Below are positions 18,016 to 28,140 of a stretch of DNA of 64,000 nucleotides, piece by piece. Source of the DNA: Chryseobacterium sp. OV279 (GTDB taxonomy: Bacteria > Bacteroidota > Bacteroidia > Flavobacteriales > Weeksellaceae); NCBI RefSeq assembly GCF_900128945.1, contig NZ_FQUD01000001.1, positions 1,725,450-1,789,449 on the forward strand, in the 5' to 3' direction. Numbering within the stretch: position 1 is the first letter of the stretch; every line of letters starts with the position of its first letter. Position numbers and translations under genes: made by a program. Under the pieces are notes generated by a model. That model saw only the letters and a program-made list of their open reading frames with translations, was not told the origin of the DNA and searched no databases.

Positions 18016-19434
18016 ATGAATAAATTTAAAAAAATGAAAAGAATATATATACCATTAATAGGATTGTTTTTATGGCAGTCGTGCTCTTCAGATCTGTTGA
18101 ATACTTCACCGGAAAGTACAAAAGTAACCGCCAATTTTTATAAAGATGAAGCCCAACTTGAGCAGGGTGTGAATGCAGTATATGCATCGCTGCAATACAA
18201 TGGTCAGTACCAACTGGCTATGCCGGCTATTGGGGAAATTCCATCCGATAATACCTTTGATGAGGTTCCTGCCAATGACAGTTTTACCTACGGCGAGTTT
18301 GATTTTTTCACTATTCAGCCTAATAATTCCCTGCTCGGAAGTACCTGGAAAGATCATTATGTAGGGATACAGCAGGCTAATATTGTTTTGAACCGAATAG
18401 GAGGGATAAGTATGGATCAAACGCTGAAAAATACCAGAACCGGGGAAATGAAATTTTTAAGAGCGTTAATGTATTTCAATTTGGTAAGGATCTTCGGTGA
18501 TGTTCCACTGGTAACCAAAGAAACGACAGATGTGAATGAATATTTTGGGCAGGGAAGAACCGCGGTAGAAACTGTCTACGATTTTATTGAAACCGAACTT
18601 AAGGCATCTATTGATCTGTTACCTGCAACGGCTTCTCAAAAGGGAAGAGTAACCAAAGGAGCGGCACTTGGGATCTTGGGAAAAGTACTGATGACGAGAA
18701 ACAGATATTCAGAAGCTTTGCCTTATTTACAAAAAGTAGAGCCATTGGGATACAGTCTGCTAACGGATGTGACCAAAATATTTGATCCTTCCAATAAAAA
18801 CAATGCTGAAATTATTTTTGATGTTCAGTTTACTTCGGGTTTAAATGGAAATACGGAAGGAAGCCAGGCGTATCAGATGTTCAGTCCTTCTGGGTTTATA
18901 TCGGGAGCAAAGGGACATAATCTGCCCACAAAAGAAGTGTATGCTGTTTTTTCGTCGGGAGATTTGAGAAGAAATGCTTTTGTAGGCCTGACTCCAAGTG
19001 GAGTGCCGTACAGTAAAAAATTAGTCAAAACATCCGATGCTATCGTTGATGGCGGAAGTAATACAGTCGTGCTGCGTCTGGCGGATGTCTTTCTTTTAAT
19101 GGCAGAATGCTATGCAAAAACAAATAATTTCACCGATTCTAATTTGTATTTAAATAAGATCAAAATCAGAGCGGGATTAAACTCTGTAAACTTATCCGGA
19201 GAACAGCAGTTGCTGGACGAAGTTGCATTGGAAAGAAGAAAAGAACTCGTAGGAGAAGGCCATCGCTGGTTTGATCTGGTTCGGACCGGAAAAGCCATAT
19301 CCGTAATGACCACTCATTTTCAGAATACTCCAGGATACAATACGGCGGTAATTAAAGACTACAATCTGCTGATGCCTGTTCCTCAGGGTCAAATCAATAC
19401 TGATCCGGCCATTAAACAAAATCCTGGATACTAA
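18016..19434 (+). CDS. SusD/RagB-like surface lipoprotein
   Basis: This 472-residue partner of SusC has a lipoprotein signal (hydrophobic IPLIGLFLW followed by QSC), so it is lipid-anchored on the outer membrane and acts as the lid over the SusC barrel. TPR-like helices (for example TGEMKFLRALMYFNLVRIFGDVPLV) and the family C-terminus ending KQNPGY are typical of the SusD fold. A second start at 18034 (MKRIYIPL) gives an equally good lipoprotein signal, so the first six residues are uncertain. It is 11 bases after the SusC stop and 17 bases before the first phosphodiesterase gene, so these are clearly co-transcribed. Confidence 0.92.
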   Translation: MNKFKKMKRIYIPLIGLFLWQSCSSDLLNTSPESTKVTANFYKDEAQLEQGVNAVYASLQYNGQYQLAMPAIGEIPSDNTFDEVPANDSFTYGEFDFFTIQPNNSLLGSTWKDHYVGIQQANIVLNRIGGISMDQTLKNTRTGEMKFLRALMYFNLVRIFGDVPLVTKETTDVNEYFGQGRTAVETVYDFIETELKASIDLLPATASQKGRVTKGAALGILGKVLMTRNRYSEALPYLQKVEPLGYSLLTDVTKIFDPSNKNNAEIIFDVQFTSGLNGNTEGSQAYQMFSPSGFISGAKGHNLPTKEVYAVFSSGDLRRNAFVGLTPSGVPYSKKLVKTSDAIVDGGSNTVVLRLADVFLLMAECYAKTNNFTDSNLYLNKIKIRAGLNSVNLSGEQQLLDEVALERRKELVGEGHRWFDLVRTGKAISVMTTHFQNTPGYNTAVIKDYNLLMPVPQGQINTDPAIKQNPGY

Positions 19435-19451
19435 TTTCAAATACGATTAAA

Positions 19452-20387
19452 ATGAATCATTATACTTTCCAAAATATAAAAAAGATAAGCTGCTTGCTGG
19501 GATTCCTGATCACTCAGATAGCCCTCGCGCAAACCAATTATTTCAAACAGGGAATTCCAAAAGATAAAATTCTGGTCGTTGCCCATAGAGGCGATTGGAG
19601 GAATTATCCTGAAAACTCAGTAAAAGCCATAGAAGGAGCCATAAAACTGGGGGTTGACATCGTAGAAATAGACCTGCAGAAAACAAAAGACGGCCAACTG
19701 ATTGTAATGCACGACAAGAAATTAGACCGTACAACGACGGGCATGGGAGAAATTTCAGAAACTTCGCTTGCAGAGATAAAACCTTTATTTCTTAAAAACG
19801 GAGCCGGGATGCCTACAAGAGAAAAAGTGCCTACGCTTGAAGAAGTATTGAATTTCGTTAAAGACAAAAGAATCATGTTGAATCTGGATAAAGGATGGGA
19901 CTTTATTGAGCAGGTTAGACTGCTTACCGAGAAAACAGGAACCACGGAACAGATTATTCTGAAAGGAAATAAAAAAGCTTCGGAATTAAAAAAAGAAGTC
20001 GGACAGAAACTGGATCACATCATCTATATGCCTATGGTTTGGCCGGAAGATTACAGTATTTATAAACGGGATGAGGTCCTTAATCCCGCAGAATACATCA
20101 GGGATTTTTCTAAAATATTCAGTCCTGTGGCGTATGAAGTGATTATCAAAGATGATACCCCAAAAGCGGATGAATTGTTAAAGCTGATCCGCGACGCCCA
20201 TGCGATGATCTGGATCAATGCCTTGTGGCCGGAATTATGTGCAGGACACGATGATGATAAAGCAATAGATAATCCCGACGAAAACTGGGGCTGGATGATC
20301 CGAAAAGGAGCTCATATTATTCAAACCGACAGACCGCAGGAGCTGATCAGGTATTTAAAATCAAAAAATTTAAAGTATGAAAACTAG
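19452..20387 (+). CDS. glycerophosphodiester phosphodiesterase, paralogue 1
   Basis: This 311-residue exported enzyme (signal peptide to about residue 26, ...TQIALAQ) is of the GDPD/UgpQ TIM-barrel family, which splits glycerophosphodiesters into glycerol-3-phosphate and an alcohol. The core motif is intact: VAHRGDW with PENS, then VEIDLQKTKDGQLIVMHD, giving the catalytic His pair and metal-binding Glu/Asp. It ends with the family's IQTDRPQELI. It overlaps the next gene by 11 bases. Its place after SusCD suggests it processes what the receptor imports, in the periplasm. Confidence 0.92.
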   Translation: MNHYTFQNIKKISCLLGFLITQIALAQTNYFKQGIPKDKILVVAHRGDWRNYPENSVKAIEGAIKLGVDIVEIDLQKTKDGQLIVMHDKKLDRTTTGMGEISETSLAEIKPLFLKNGAGMPTREKVPTLEEVLNFVKDKRIMLNLDKGWDFIEQVRLLTEKTGTTEQIILKGNKKASELKKEVGQKLDHIIYMPMVWPEDYSIYKRDEVLNPAEYIRDFSKIFSPVAYEVIIKDDTPKADELLKLIRDAHAMIWINALWPELCAGHDDDKAIDNPDENWGWMIRKGAHIIQTDRPQELIRYLKSKNLKYEN

Positions 20388-21258
20388 AACGTTCATTTAT
20401 GCAATGTTGTTCATCTCAGGAATGGTTCTGGGGCAGAATCCTATTTCTCTTTCAAAATTTCCTCATGATAAAATAATGGTGGTTGCGCACCGGGCAGATT
20501 GGAGGGAAGCTCCGGAAAACTCTGTCATGGCCGTAAAAAAAGCGATTGAAAAAGGTGTCAATATGGTGGAAATAGATTTGGCCCTGACCAAGGACAGTGT
20601 ACTCGTTTTGATGCATGACAATACCATTGACAGGACGACGACAGGAAAAGGAAACCCTTCCGATTATACACTGGAAGAAATTAAAAAATTCTACCTGAGA
20701 GATGGGTTGGGCGTTCCTACACAAATGCGGATTCCTACCCTTGAAGAAATATTGGATACAACACAGGGAAAAGTATTCATCAATCTGGATAAAGCGTTTG
20801 ATTATTTTAATCTCGTTTATCCTGTTTTAAAGAAAAGAAACCTTTTTGATGAAGTTCTTTTTAAAGGGACCGCAACCTACGAAGAATTCAACAGGAAATA
20901 CGGGGCTATTAAAAATGAAATCCATTATATGCCGATTGTCCGACTGGCTAACAATGAAGGCTGGCCAAAAATAAATGACTATCTGAACCATTATAAAGTC
21001 TATGGTTTTGAACTGACTTTAGGTATGGATGAAAGCCATATGATCAATTTTAAGGACATTCAGAAAAGCGGAGCCCGAATTTGGGTGAATTCTCTATGGG
21101 CACAGCAAAGTGCAGGACACAATGATGATCTCGTCCTTGAAAACCCTGATGCTTACGAATGGTTTGTAAAAAATAATATCAATACGATTCAGACCGACCG
21201 CCCTAAAGAACTGATTGATTTTCTGAAAAGAAAAAAGCTTTATGCTCGGGTAAAATAA
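20377..21258 (+). CDS. glycerophosphodiester phosphodiesterase, paralogue 2
   Basis: This 293-residue protein is clearly homologous to the preceding gene product along its length and is also exported (signal peptide ending LGQN). Differences sit at conserved places: HRADW instead of HRGDW, and TKDSVLVLMHD instead of a TKDG motif. The catalytic His residues, PENS and VEID are kept. It may have a shifted substrate preference or reduced activity. Its start codon lies inside the end of the upstream gene (11-base overlap), implying translational coupling. It is the last gene of the block and is followed by a terminator. Confidence 0.9.
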   Translation: MKTRTFIYAMLFISGMVLGQNPISLSKFPHDKIMVVAHRADWREAPENSVMAVKKAIEKGVNMVEIDLALTKDSVLVLMHDNTIDRTTTGKGNPSDYTLEEIKKFYLRDGLGVPTQMRIPTLEEILDTTQGKVFINLDKAFDYFNLVYPVLKKRNLFDEVLFKGTATYEEFNRKYGAIKNEIHYMPIVRLANNEGWPKINDYLNHYKVYGFELTLGMDESHMINFKDIQKSGARIWVNSLWAQQSAGHNDDLVLENPDAYEWFVKNNINTIQTDRPKELIDFLKRKKLYARVK

Positions 21259-21316
21259 GCCACGATCTTTTGAGGAATGAAGTTTTTGTATCGAATTTAA
21301 AAACTTTTGCTCACTT

Positions 21317-21344
21317 AAACCCCTTTTTATAGGGGTTTTGTTGT
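21317..21344 (+). terminator. terminator of the SusCD-phosphodiesterase operon
   Basis: An 8-bp stem AAACCCCT / AGGGGTTT with a 6-base loop runs into T-rich sequence, 58 bases after the last phosphodiesterase stop. Confidence 0.8.
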
Positions 21345-21520
21345 TTATATTGCTCTTTTATAACAGGGTTTGATATTTAACTTAGCCATTTTATTGCAAT
21401 GCAGGTGTGTAAAATATCATTTCCCGTGTGGTACCTCGTTTATTTTTTACGTTAAAACCTCGTTTTTTGCTTCTATTGGCTTGTAAATTGATATCACAAG
21501 CTTTATCGAATTCTTTGATT

Positions 21521-23323
21521 ATGACGAATAAACTACTTGCAGTTTCAATTTTCCTTTTATGTGGCTTTTCCCTTCTGAATGCGCAGGAGAAAAAGGATTC
21601 GCTTTATTATAAAATAGAGAACTTTTCAGATAAAACGAAAGTCACCAAATTCATTCACCGTTTTATATTTAGAAGGCAGGCGGATTCGGCATCGGTTAGA
21701 ACAACCACGGAGAAATTATTGCAGGAGACTCATAACGGAAAACACATCAGAAATATCCGGATAGAAACCATTGACCCTTTTGGATACGGTTCGAAAGAGA
21801 AAAAAGAAAAAACCAAGTGGTATGACTGGTTTACCAATCATCTTCATGCCAATACAAGAGATAATACGGTTAATAATTATTTGCTTTTTAAGGAAGGTGA
21901 AGAATATAATGCCCAGAAACTCTATGAATCTGAGCGTTTGCTTAGAACAATGCCTTTTATCAACAGGGTTAATATCAGTGTTTCCGATAGTACATCAAGC
22001 AAAGATTCTATTGATGTTGTGGTCAAAGTTCTTGATTCCTGGAGTCTAAAGCCAAGAGTCAGTTATTCAGGAAGTAAAATTGGTTTGGGCGTTACCGAAG
22101 AAAATATGTTGGGTTTAGGGCACGAATTGAATGTATTGTACAGAAACGATTCCAAAGAAAAGCAGGATTATCTGTTAGGAAGCTACACCGCATACAACCT
22201 CTGGGGTTCTTTCATCAATGCTCAGATCCTGGGAGAAAGGGATTTTTTGAGAAATGAAAGAATCAATTTCAATGTCAGAAGAGATTTTTTCTCACCGCTG
22301 ACGAAATGGGCTGGAGGCTTTACTTTTGAATATTTCATGCGAAATGTAGCCCTTCCGACCGCTACAGATACCAAATTTCCGGAAGTGCAAATCAAGGTAT
22401 ACAGCCAGGATTTATGGGGTGGTTATCAGATTCCTGTCTCCTCTGATTCTAAGGAAAGAGTCAACAGTAATATTGCCCTGATAGGAAGAGTCCAGAATTA
22501 TCAGTACAAAGACAGTCCCGGTATCGACCAGTATCAGTATTTTAGTTCATACAGCAGTTTTTTGATGTCTGTAGGATTTATCCGCAGAAATTTCTCGGTT
22601 CAGAAGAATATTTTTCAATATGATTTGCCTGAGGATGTTGCATATGGAAATACCGTAAATCTGACCGCCGGAGCTTTATCAAGAAGTAATAACGTAAGGC
22701 CTTATGCGGGAGTTTCTGCATCGTATGGTAAGTTTATAAAGATCGGTTATTTCAATGTGAAAGCTGAGTTTGGACGGTTTTTTAATGAAGACAGCCAAAA
22801 TCGGGAGTCTTTCCGTTTGGATGGAACGTATTTTACCAATCTCATGGACTGGAAATTTGCCAAAGCAAGACATTTCTTTTCCCCAACTTTAGCACTGGGA
22901 AATCCTCAGCATAATTATTCTTACAAAGACAGGATTAATCTTTCCGCTGCAGACGAATTCCCGGTTTACAATTCAGATTTTATCGGAACCAAAAAATTGG
23001 TTTTAAGATATCAGCTTCAGCTTTTTGTCAATAAAACATGGAAGAATTTCCACTTCAGTCCGTACTTAACTGCCGCAGTTGGCTGGTTGGGAATGCCTGA
23101 TGAAAGATTGCTTAAAACCACGGCGAACACAAAAATAGGAGTGGGTGTTTTGATCAATAATCCGTTTTTGGTTTTCAACAGGATTCAAATTTCGTTCACG
23201 TATTATCCAAGAGTTCCTTTTGATAATAATTCAGTTTTTGATTTTAACAGCAACCGGAATAATATTTTACCAATGAACAGCTTCGCAACAGATATTCCTC
23301 ATTTTGTGAACTTTGGAAACTGA
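21521..23323 (+). CDS. POTRA/BamA-like outer-membrane protein
   Basis: The start at 21521 was chosen because it opens a good signal peptide (MTNKLLAVSIFLLCGFSLLNAQ), giving 600 residues; an in-frame upstream start would add 31 residues of poor sequence. Residues about 60-190 contain a POTRA-like module (IRNIRIETIDPFGYG ... LLRTMPFINRVNISVSD ... DSIDVVVKVLDSWSL). The rest is an outer-membrane barrel of the Omp85/surface-antigen type (GLGVTEENMLGLGHELNV). Members insert proteins or lipids into, or export them through, the outer membrane. The particular role here is unknown. It is monocistronic, with tandem hairpins downstream. Confidence 0.8.
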   Translation: MTNKLLAVSIFLLCGFSLLNAQEKKDSLYYKIENFSDKTKVTKFIHRFIFRRQADSASVRTTTEKLLQETHNGKHIRNIRIETIDPFGYGSKEKKEKTKWYDWFTNHLHANTRDNTVNNYLLFKEGEEYNAQKLYESERLLRTMPFINRVNISVSDSTSSKDSIDVVVKVLDSWSLKPRVSYSGSKIGLGVTEENMLGLGHELNVLYRNDSKEKQDYLLGSYTAYNLWGSFINAQILGERDFLRNERINFNVRRDFFSPLTKWAGGFTFEYFMRNVALPTATDTKFPEVQIKVYSQDLWGGYQIPVSSDSKERVNSNIALIGRVQNYQYKDSPGIDQYQYFSSYSSFLMSVGFIRRNFSVQKNIFQYDLPEDVAYGNTVNLTAGALSRSNNVRPYAGVSASYGKFIKIGYFNVKAEFGRFFNEDSQNRESFRLDGTYFTNLMDWKFAKARHFFSPTLALGNPQHNYSYKDRINLSAADEFPVYNSDFIGTKKLVLRYQLQLFVNKTWKNFHFSPYLTAAVGWLGMPDERLLKTTANTKIGVGVLINNPFLVFNRIQISFTYYPRVPFDNNSVFDFNSNRNNILPMNSFATDIPHFVNFGN

Positions 23324-23457
23324 TGATGAAACTCTTTACAGTTGTATTTAATCTGACTTCAGATGAAGAAAAGTATGAAATAGAGTTAAAATAAAGACGA
23401 GAACTCGAAGTTATTGTTAGATCCTCTTAATCTCCTGGATTTTATTCGTTAATCAAA

Positions 23458-23525
23458 TTTTTCATTCTCTTTTGAAATCTTTTCAGAAGAGAATGAAAAA
23501 ATCCCGTAGTAGTGGGATATTTTAA
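23458..23525 (+). terminator. two tandem hairpins after the BamA-like gene
   Basis: A 14-bp inverted repeat (TTTTTCATTCTCTT / AAGAGAATGAAAAA) is followed at once by ATCCC / GGGAT and T-rich sequence, 135 bases past the stop. The rest of the 511-base gap (23324-23834) is AT-rich with no convincing gene. It holds a partial copy of the shared leader word at 23656-23666. Confidence 0.6.
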
Positions 23526-23822
23526 GTGATCAAAAACAATAAATTATTATTTTAAATGTAAACATATTGTGAATTAATATTTTAATTAAAATTAATAATC
23601 AACATTATGTGATAAAAATTAAAACATAATACTTTTTTTCATATTTTTAGTACATAAACTAATACCTGAAAATCCAATGAAAACTATATATATTCCAATA
23701 TGTACATAGTGGGAATGCCTTACCCATAATCCAGCTGATTTCAATGTTAACCTAAGCCTCACCTCTATCAGGCGTGCTTTGTTATACCTGTACAATCACC
23801 ACCAACAAATAAATACCAAACC

Positions 23823-23837
23823 AAAACTAATACCATG
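23823..23837 (+). promoter_or_regulatory. shared translation-start leader, copy 1
   Basis: The 15 bases AAAACTAATACCATG include the start codon of the amidohydrolase gene. They are identical to those at the start of the M23 peptidase gene (27098-27112). Confidence 0.55.
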
Positions 23838-25697
23838 GAAAAACCACACACTCATGTTCACGGCTGTACGCAGTGCGGCTGCAACAACCCAATTTTAGAA
23901 ATTCTGAAAGAAGAACTTTTTAGTTCCGAAAATCTGGACAGAATGAAACCCGCGCCGGGTCAAACCACCACTCAGCCATCACCACAAACGCTTATGATCA
24001 GCGGTGGTATTATCCGTCCTATGATCGGCGGATCAACGGAAAAGGTTGAAGCTATCGGCATAGCTGATGGAAATGTTGTTATAGCCGGTGAAAAAGAAAC
24101 AGTTACTGCTTTTATGAATGATAATTATCCGGGTTATCAAACCAAAGAATTAACTGACGGACAAACCTTGCTCCCAGGCCTGATCGAGCCACACGTTCAT
24201 ATCGTTCCCGCAGCTATGATGGCTGAATGGATAGATGTAAGTCCTTTTAATGGTCAGGATTTGCTGGCAAAATATGATTTGGAGTCTATCGGAACAACCA
24301 TAAACGGTAACCTTCCCACAACTCCCGGATATGTTATTTTAGGGAAAGGATTAGATCCTTCGCTGATGCCTTTTGTCCCTGATAGTGGCGTAAACGAACT
24401 GCAGACCATTACCAATACGGTGCTCGATCAAATTAATAAAGATCCGATGATGCTGCTAAGTGCCTCTATGCATACGCTTTATTTAAACACCAGTGCTTTA
24501 CAATATGTATTTAAGAATAGCAAATATGTACAGGATCATTATGTAACACCGGATGAATATGTAAAGCAGACACAGGGGCAGCTTCAGGAAAGCAAACAAA
24601 TGACACCGGCACTGGAAGTGATCCAGGCACAGGTCGTTGCTATGGCCAAAAATATGGATGCTTATCTCACGAGTCTTTTTAAACTGGCTAATTCAAGAGG
24701 AGTCACTTTTATGTACGATGCCGGACTGAACGATAACTTTGAAACAGTATTGACTTCCTATGTACAGGGAAATCCGGAATTGGTGCGCATCGGAGGAGCA
24801 CTGCTTTGTGCAGATCAGGCTGCTGTTGATGGTCTAGGTACGTATCCGCTGCCAACCACTTACAAACCGGTCTATTACGGACATGTTAAAGTGGTGTCGG
24901 ATGGCTCAAACCAGGGACTGACCGGTTATCAGAGTGCCCCTTACTGTTGTGATCCTGCCAATAATACAGGAATCTTTAATTTTCCGGAAAAAGGAATTCC
25001 CGCAGACACAATTCCGCCATTGTATGATACACTAATCAATACAGTCGTGGCCGGTAAAGGCTGGCCTCTGATGATCCATGCCAACGGTGATCAGGCGGTC
25101 ACGTTTGCCATAGAGGCTTATCAAAGCGCACTTGCCCAATACAGAGGCCCTGAGCTTCGAAACCGTATAGAACACTGTTCTCTTCTGACACCGGATCAGA
25201 TTACATCCATGCTGCAAATGGGTGTTTCCCCAAGTTTTCTTATCGGACACGTGGGATATTGGGGTTATGCTTTTAATGAAGTGATATTTAAGGATAAGGC
25301 TCAAATGCTCGATCTTTGCGGTTCATCTCTGGCAGCAGGCATGAGGATTACCCTTCACAGCGACAATGAGGTAAGTCCGCTGGGTCCTTTGAGAATGATG
25401 GAACAGTCTATTACCAGAATTATGGAAGAGAATACTGGAAGTATTGAAGTATTGAATGCTCCGGAATGTATTACCCCGGAACAGGCATTAATTGCAGTTA
25501 CCTATGATGCTGCGTGGCAGTGCTATGCAGATGAATGGGCAGGTTCGTTAGATGCAGGATACTTTGCTGATTTTGTAATATTGGAAAAAGATCCGCTGTC
25601 ATTAACAACTCAATCCTCACAATATATGAAGATGAGAAATATCCCGGTTCTGGAAACCTGGCTGGGAGGTGCGCCGGTGTATGTGGCAGGATCATAA
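23835..25697 (+). CDS. YtcJ-like metal-dependent amidohydrolase with His/Cys-rich N-terminus
   Basis: This 620-residue protein is of the amidohydrolase-3 (YtcJ) family, TIM-barrel hydrolases of unknown natural substrate. Metal-site motifs are LLPGLIEPHVHI (HxH), MIHANGDQAV, RIEHCSLL and LHSDNEVSPLGP, in the family order. The first 19 residues are unusual: HTHVHGCTQCGC places His 5, 7, 9 and Cys 11, 14, 16 close together like a metal-binding tag. A linker containing a TTTQPSPQ stretch follows. No signal peptide is present, so it is probably cytoplasmic. It is the first gene of the unusual 23.8-39.3 kb stretch and shares its start leader with the M23 gene, though a hairpin follows it and a separate transcript is likely. 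Confidence 0.85.
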   Translation: MEKPHTHVHGCTQCGCNNPILEILKEELFSSENLDRMKPAPGQTTTQPSPQTLMISGGIIRPMIGGSTEKVEAIGIADGNVVIAGEKETVTAFMNDNYPGYQTKELTDGQTLLPGLIEPHVHIVPAAMMAEWIDVSPFNGQDLLAKYDLESIGTTINGNLPTTPGYVILGKGLDPSLMPFVPDSGVNELQTITNTVLDQINKDPMMLLSASMHTLYLNTSALQYVFKNSKYVQDHYVTPDEYVKQTQGQLQESKQMTPALEVIQAQVVAMAKNMDAYLTSLFKLANSRGVTFMYDAGLNDNFETVLTSYVQGNPELVRIGGALLCADQAAVDGLGTYPLPTTYKPVYYGHVKVVSDGSNQGLTGYQSAPYCCDPANNTGIFNFPEKGIPADTIPPLYDTLINTVVAGKGWPLMIHANGDQAVTFAIEAYQSALAQYRGPELRNRIEHCSLLTPDQITSMLQMGVSPSFLIGHVGYWGYAFNEVIFKDKAQMLDLCGSSLAAGMRITLHSDNEVSPLGPLRMMEQSITRIMEENTGSIEVLNAPECITPEQALIAVTYDAAWQCYADEWAGSLDAGYFADFVILEKDPLSLTTQSSQYMKMRNIPVLETWLGGAPVYVAGS

Positions 25698-25745
25698 TAA
25701 AGGAAACATTAGTTTTAGCCTAAAATTACCTTTAAATAAATGAAA

Positions 25746-25775
25746 AATCCGTCTTACCTGGTTGTGAGACGGATT
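25746..25775 (+). terminator. hairpin after the amidohydrolase gene
   Basis: AATCCGTCT / AGACGGATT (9 bp, 12-base loop) lies 48 bases after the stop. The downstream strand is only mildly T-rich, so strength is uncertain. Confidence 0.55.
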
Positions 25776-25803
25776 CTTCGTATTCATTTGGAGTAAAAAA
25801 CAG

Positions 25804-25905
25804 TTACTTTTTAATAATTCTCCTGGTGATTTTTTCTTTGGTATCGAAGGTGATTTCGATGAGATAAATACCTTTTGGAAAATGAGCAGGGAAGTGTTGC
25901 GGTAA
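25804..25905 (-). pseudogene. remnant of a type IX secretion C-terminal sorting domain
   Basis: The minus strand encodes a tail ending FPKGIYLIEI, TFDTKEK, ITRRIIKK and stop. This is the typical end of a T9SS type A sorting domain (short Gly-Ile-Tyr strand, then a Lys/Arg-rich last strand). Only about 30 codons are recognisable; upstream the frame has no start and no related sequence. It is read as the last piece of a lost cell-surface or secreted protein gene. The rest of the 25698-26062 gap holds nothing else I can support. Confidence 0.6.
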
Positions 25906-26062
25906 ATAACACTGATATTTAAAACAATTCCTTTGCCTGATCAGAATTTCGGGTATCCGGTATGAAAATAAACCGTGTCTTTCTTTTTGTAAAAGAATAT
26001 TTGATATAATTTATGCATATAATGCTGAGTGATTTCATTAACTTTATGAAAAACTTAATAAC

Positions 26063-26716
26063 ATGAAAACCGGAATCATTGTAATAGATCCGGGGCATGG
26101 CGGCATGGGAAATGTTGGCGGCTCCGATGGTAATCACGCGGTTTCCGCACTGGGAGACCTTGAAAAAAACTTAACTCTTGAGATTGGTCTTCTCCTCAAT
26201 ACTGAATTGAAATCAAAATCTCACCAAGTTTATCTCACCAGAGACACAGACCGGAATTTATCCCTTAAAGACAGAGCAAATCTCGCCCTGACCATGAAAG
26301 CAGACGTTTTCCTTTCCCTGCATTTTAACGGCTGGACAGATACCACCACACAGGGCACGGAAACGTTCATCTATCCCGGTGCTGACAGTAATTCTTCATT
26401 GCTGGCCTCTTCCGTACAGCAAAGACTGGTACAGACCACAAAATACAAAAACAGGGGAGTGAAAGAACTGCAGCTGGGTGTACTCAATCCTGCCTATCAT
26501 TTTCCTAAGACAGCCCGTGCTTTGGCTGAAATCAGTTTCATTACAGAAACAAAAGACGCACAGCGGCTGCGGGATGCGGACTATAAAAAATCTCTCGCAA
26601 AATCCCTGGCTGTAGCGATTGATGATTTTATCAATAAACAAAGCAGTATAAAGAAAATAAAAGCGTTGCCTGTGAATAGCAGCAGTATATTGAAAATGGA
26701 GGATTCCGATATTTAG
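26063..26716 (+). CDS. N-acetylmuramoyl-L-alanine amidase (Amidase_3), no signal peptide
   Basis: This 217-residue enzyme is of the Amidase_3 (AmiA/CwlC-like) fold that cuts the bond between muramic acid and the peptide stem. The zinc-site motifs are IDPGHGG (His12), the Glu in DLEKN, and SLHFNG. The catalytic Glu is in AEISFITE. The catalytic domain fills residues 1-190, and the last 25 residues are Lys/Ser-rich. There is no signal peptide or membrane segment, which is unusual for a housekeeping amidase and more like phage endolysins or enzymes exported by a dedicated route. It precedes the M23 peptidase by about 390 bases on the same strand. Confidence 0.9.
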   Translation: MKTGIIVIDPGHGGMGNVGGSDGNHAVSALGDLEKNLTLEIGLLLNTELKSKSHQVYLTRDTDRNLSLKDRANLALTMKADVFLSLHFNGWTDTTTQGTETFIYPGADSNSSLLASSVQQRLVQTTKYKNRGVKELQLGVLNPAYHFPKTARALAEISFITETKDAQRLRDADYKKSLAKSLAVAIDDFINKQSSIKKIKALPVNSSSILKMEDSDI

Positions 26717-26959
26717 AATTCAGCCTAAAACGGAGAACATCTGCTTAAAAAAACATTTTATCTACCTTCTAATTAAAATAGTACACAAAAGGGTAATTGA
26801 TTAGTGACCATATAATTCTAAAATTTGTAATTCAATAAGTACATTTCTTACTGATCAATAGATCAGCAGATATGGAATCGTACAATTTCGGGTAAAGTTT
26901 TTCAAAAAATTAGACCAGAAATAGGAAAGTATACATTCCTGATAATAGGAAACGGCTGA

Positions 26960-27094
26960 AGGAGATCATACCAAAAACTGATAGAACGAGACGAAATAAA
27001 CAAAGGTATTGGGAAAGGAGAGACCGTTGTAACTGTTTTAAGCTTTTTAAATCAAAATAATAGCTTAAAATACTGTAAACAATTTTTTAAATAA
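26960..27094 (+). pseudogene. possible end of a decayed gene
   Basis: A 44-codon frame without an ATG has coding-like composition (QKLIERDEINKG, then GETVVTVLSFLNQNN, ending CKQFFK) and stops 15 bases before the M23 gene. It may be chance. The rest of 26717-27109 is AT-rich, with a small CTGATC-AATA-GATCAG inverted repeat at 26851-26866 and no other feature. Confidence 0.25.
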
Positions 27095-27097
27095 CTA

Positions 27098-27109
27098 AAA
27101 ACTAATACC

Positions 27110-27112
<3 letters not shown>
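27098..27112 (+). promoter_or_regulatory. shared translation-start leader, copy 2
   Basis: AAAACTAATACCATG is identical to the leader at 23823-23837 and includes the start codon of the M23 peptidase gene. Confidence 0.55.
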
Positions 27113-28114
<1,002 letters not shown>

Positions 28115-28140
28115 TTTTCACTCCAAAAAACACATTTTCT

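Noticed and set aside
23677-23709. 10-codon leader peptide before the amidohydrolase
   Set aside because: Too short and without an attenuator-like hairpin or codon pattern.
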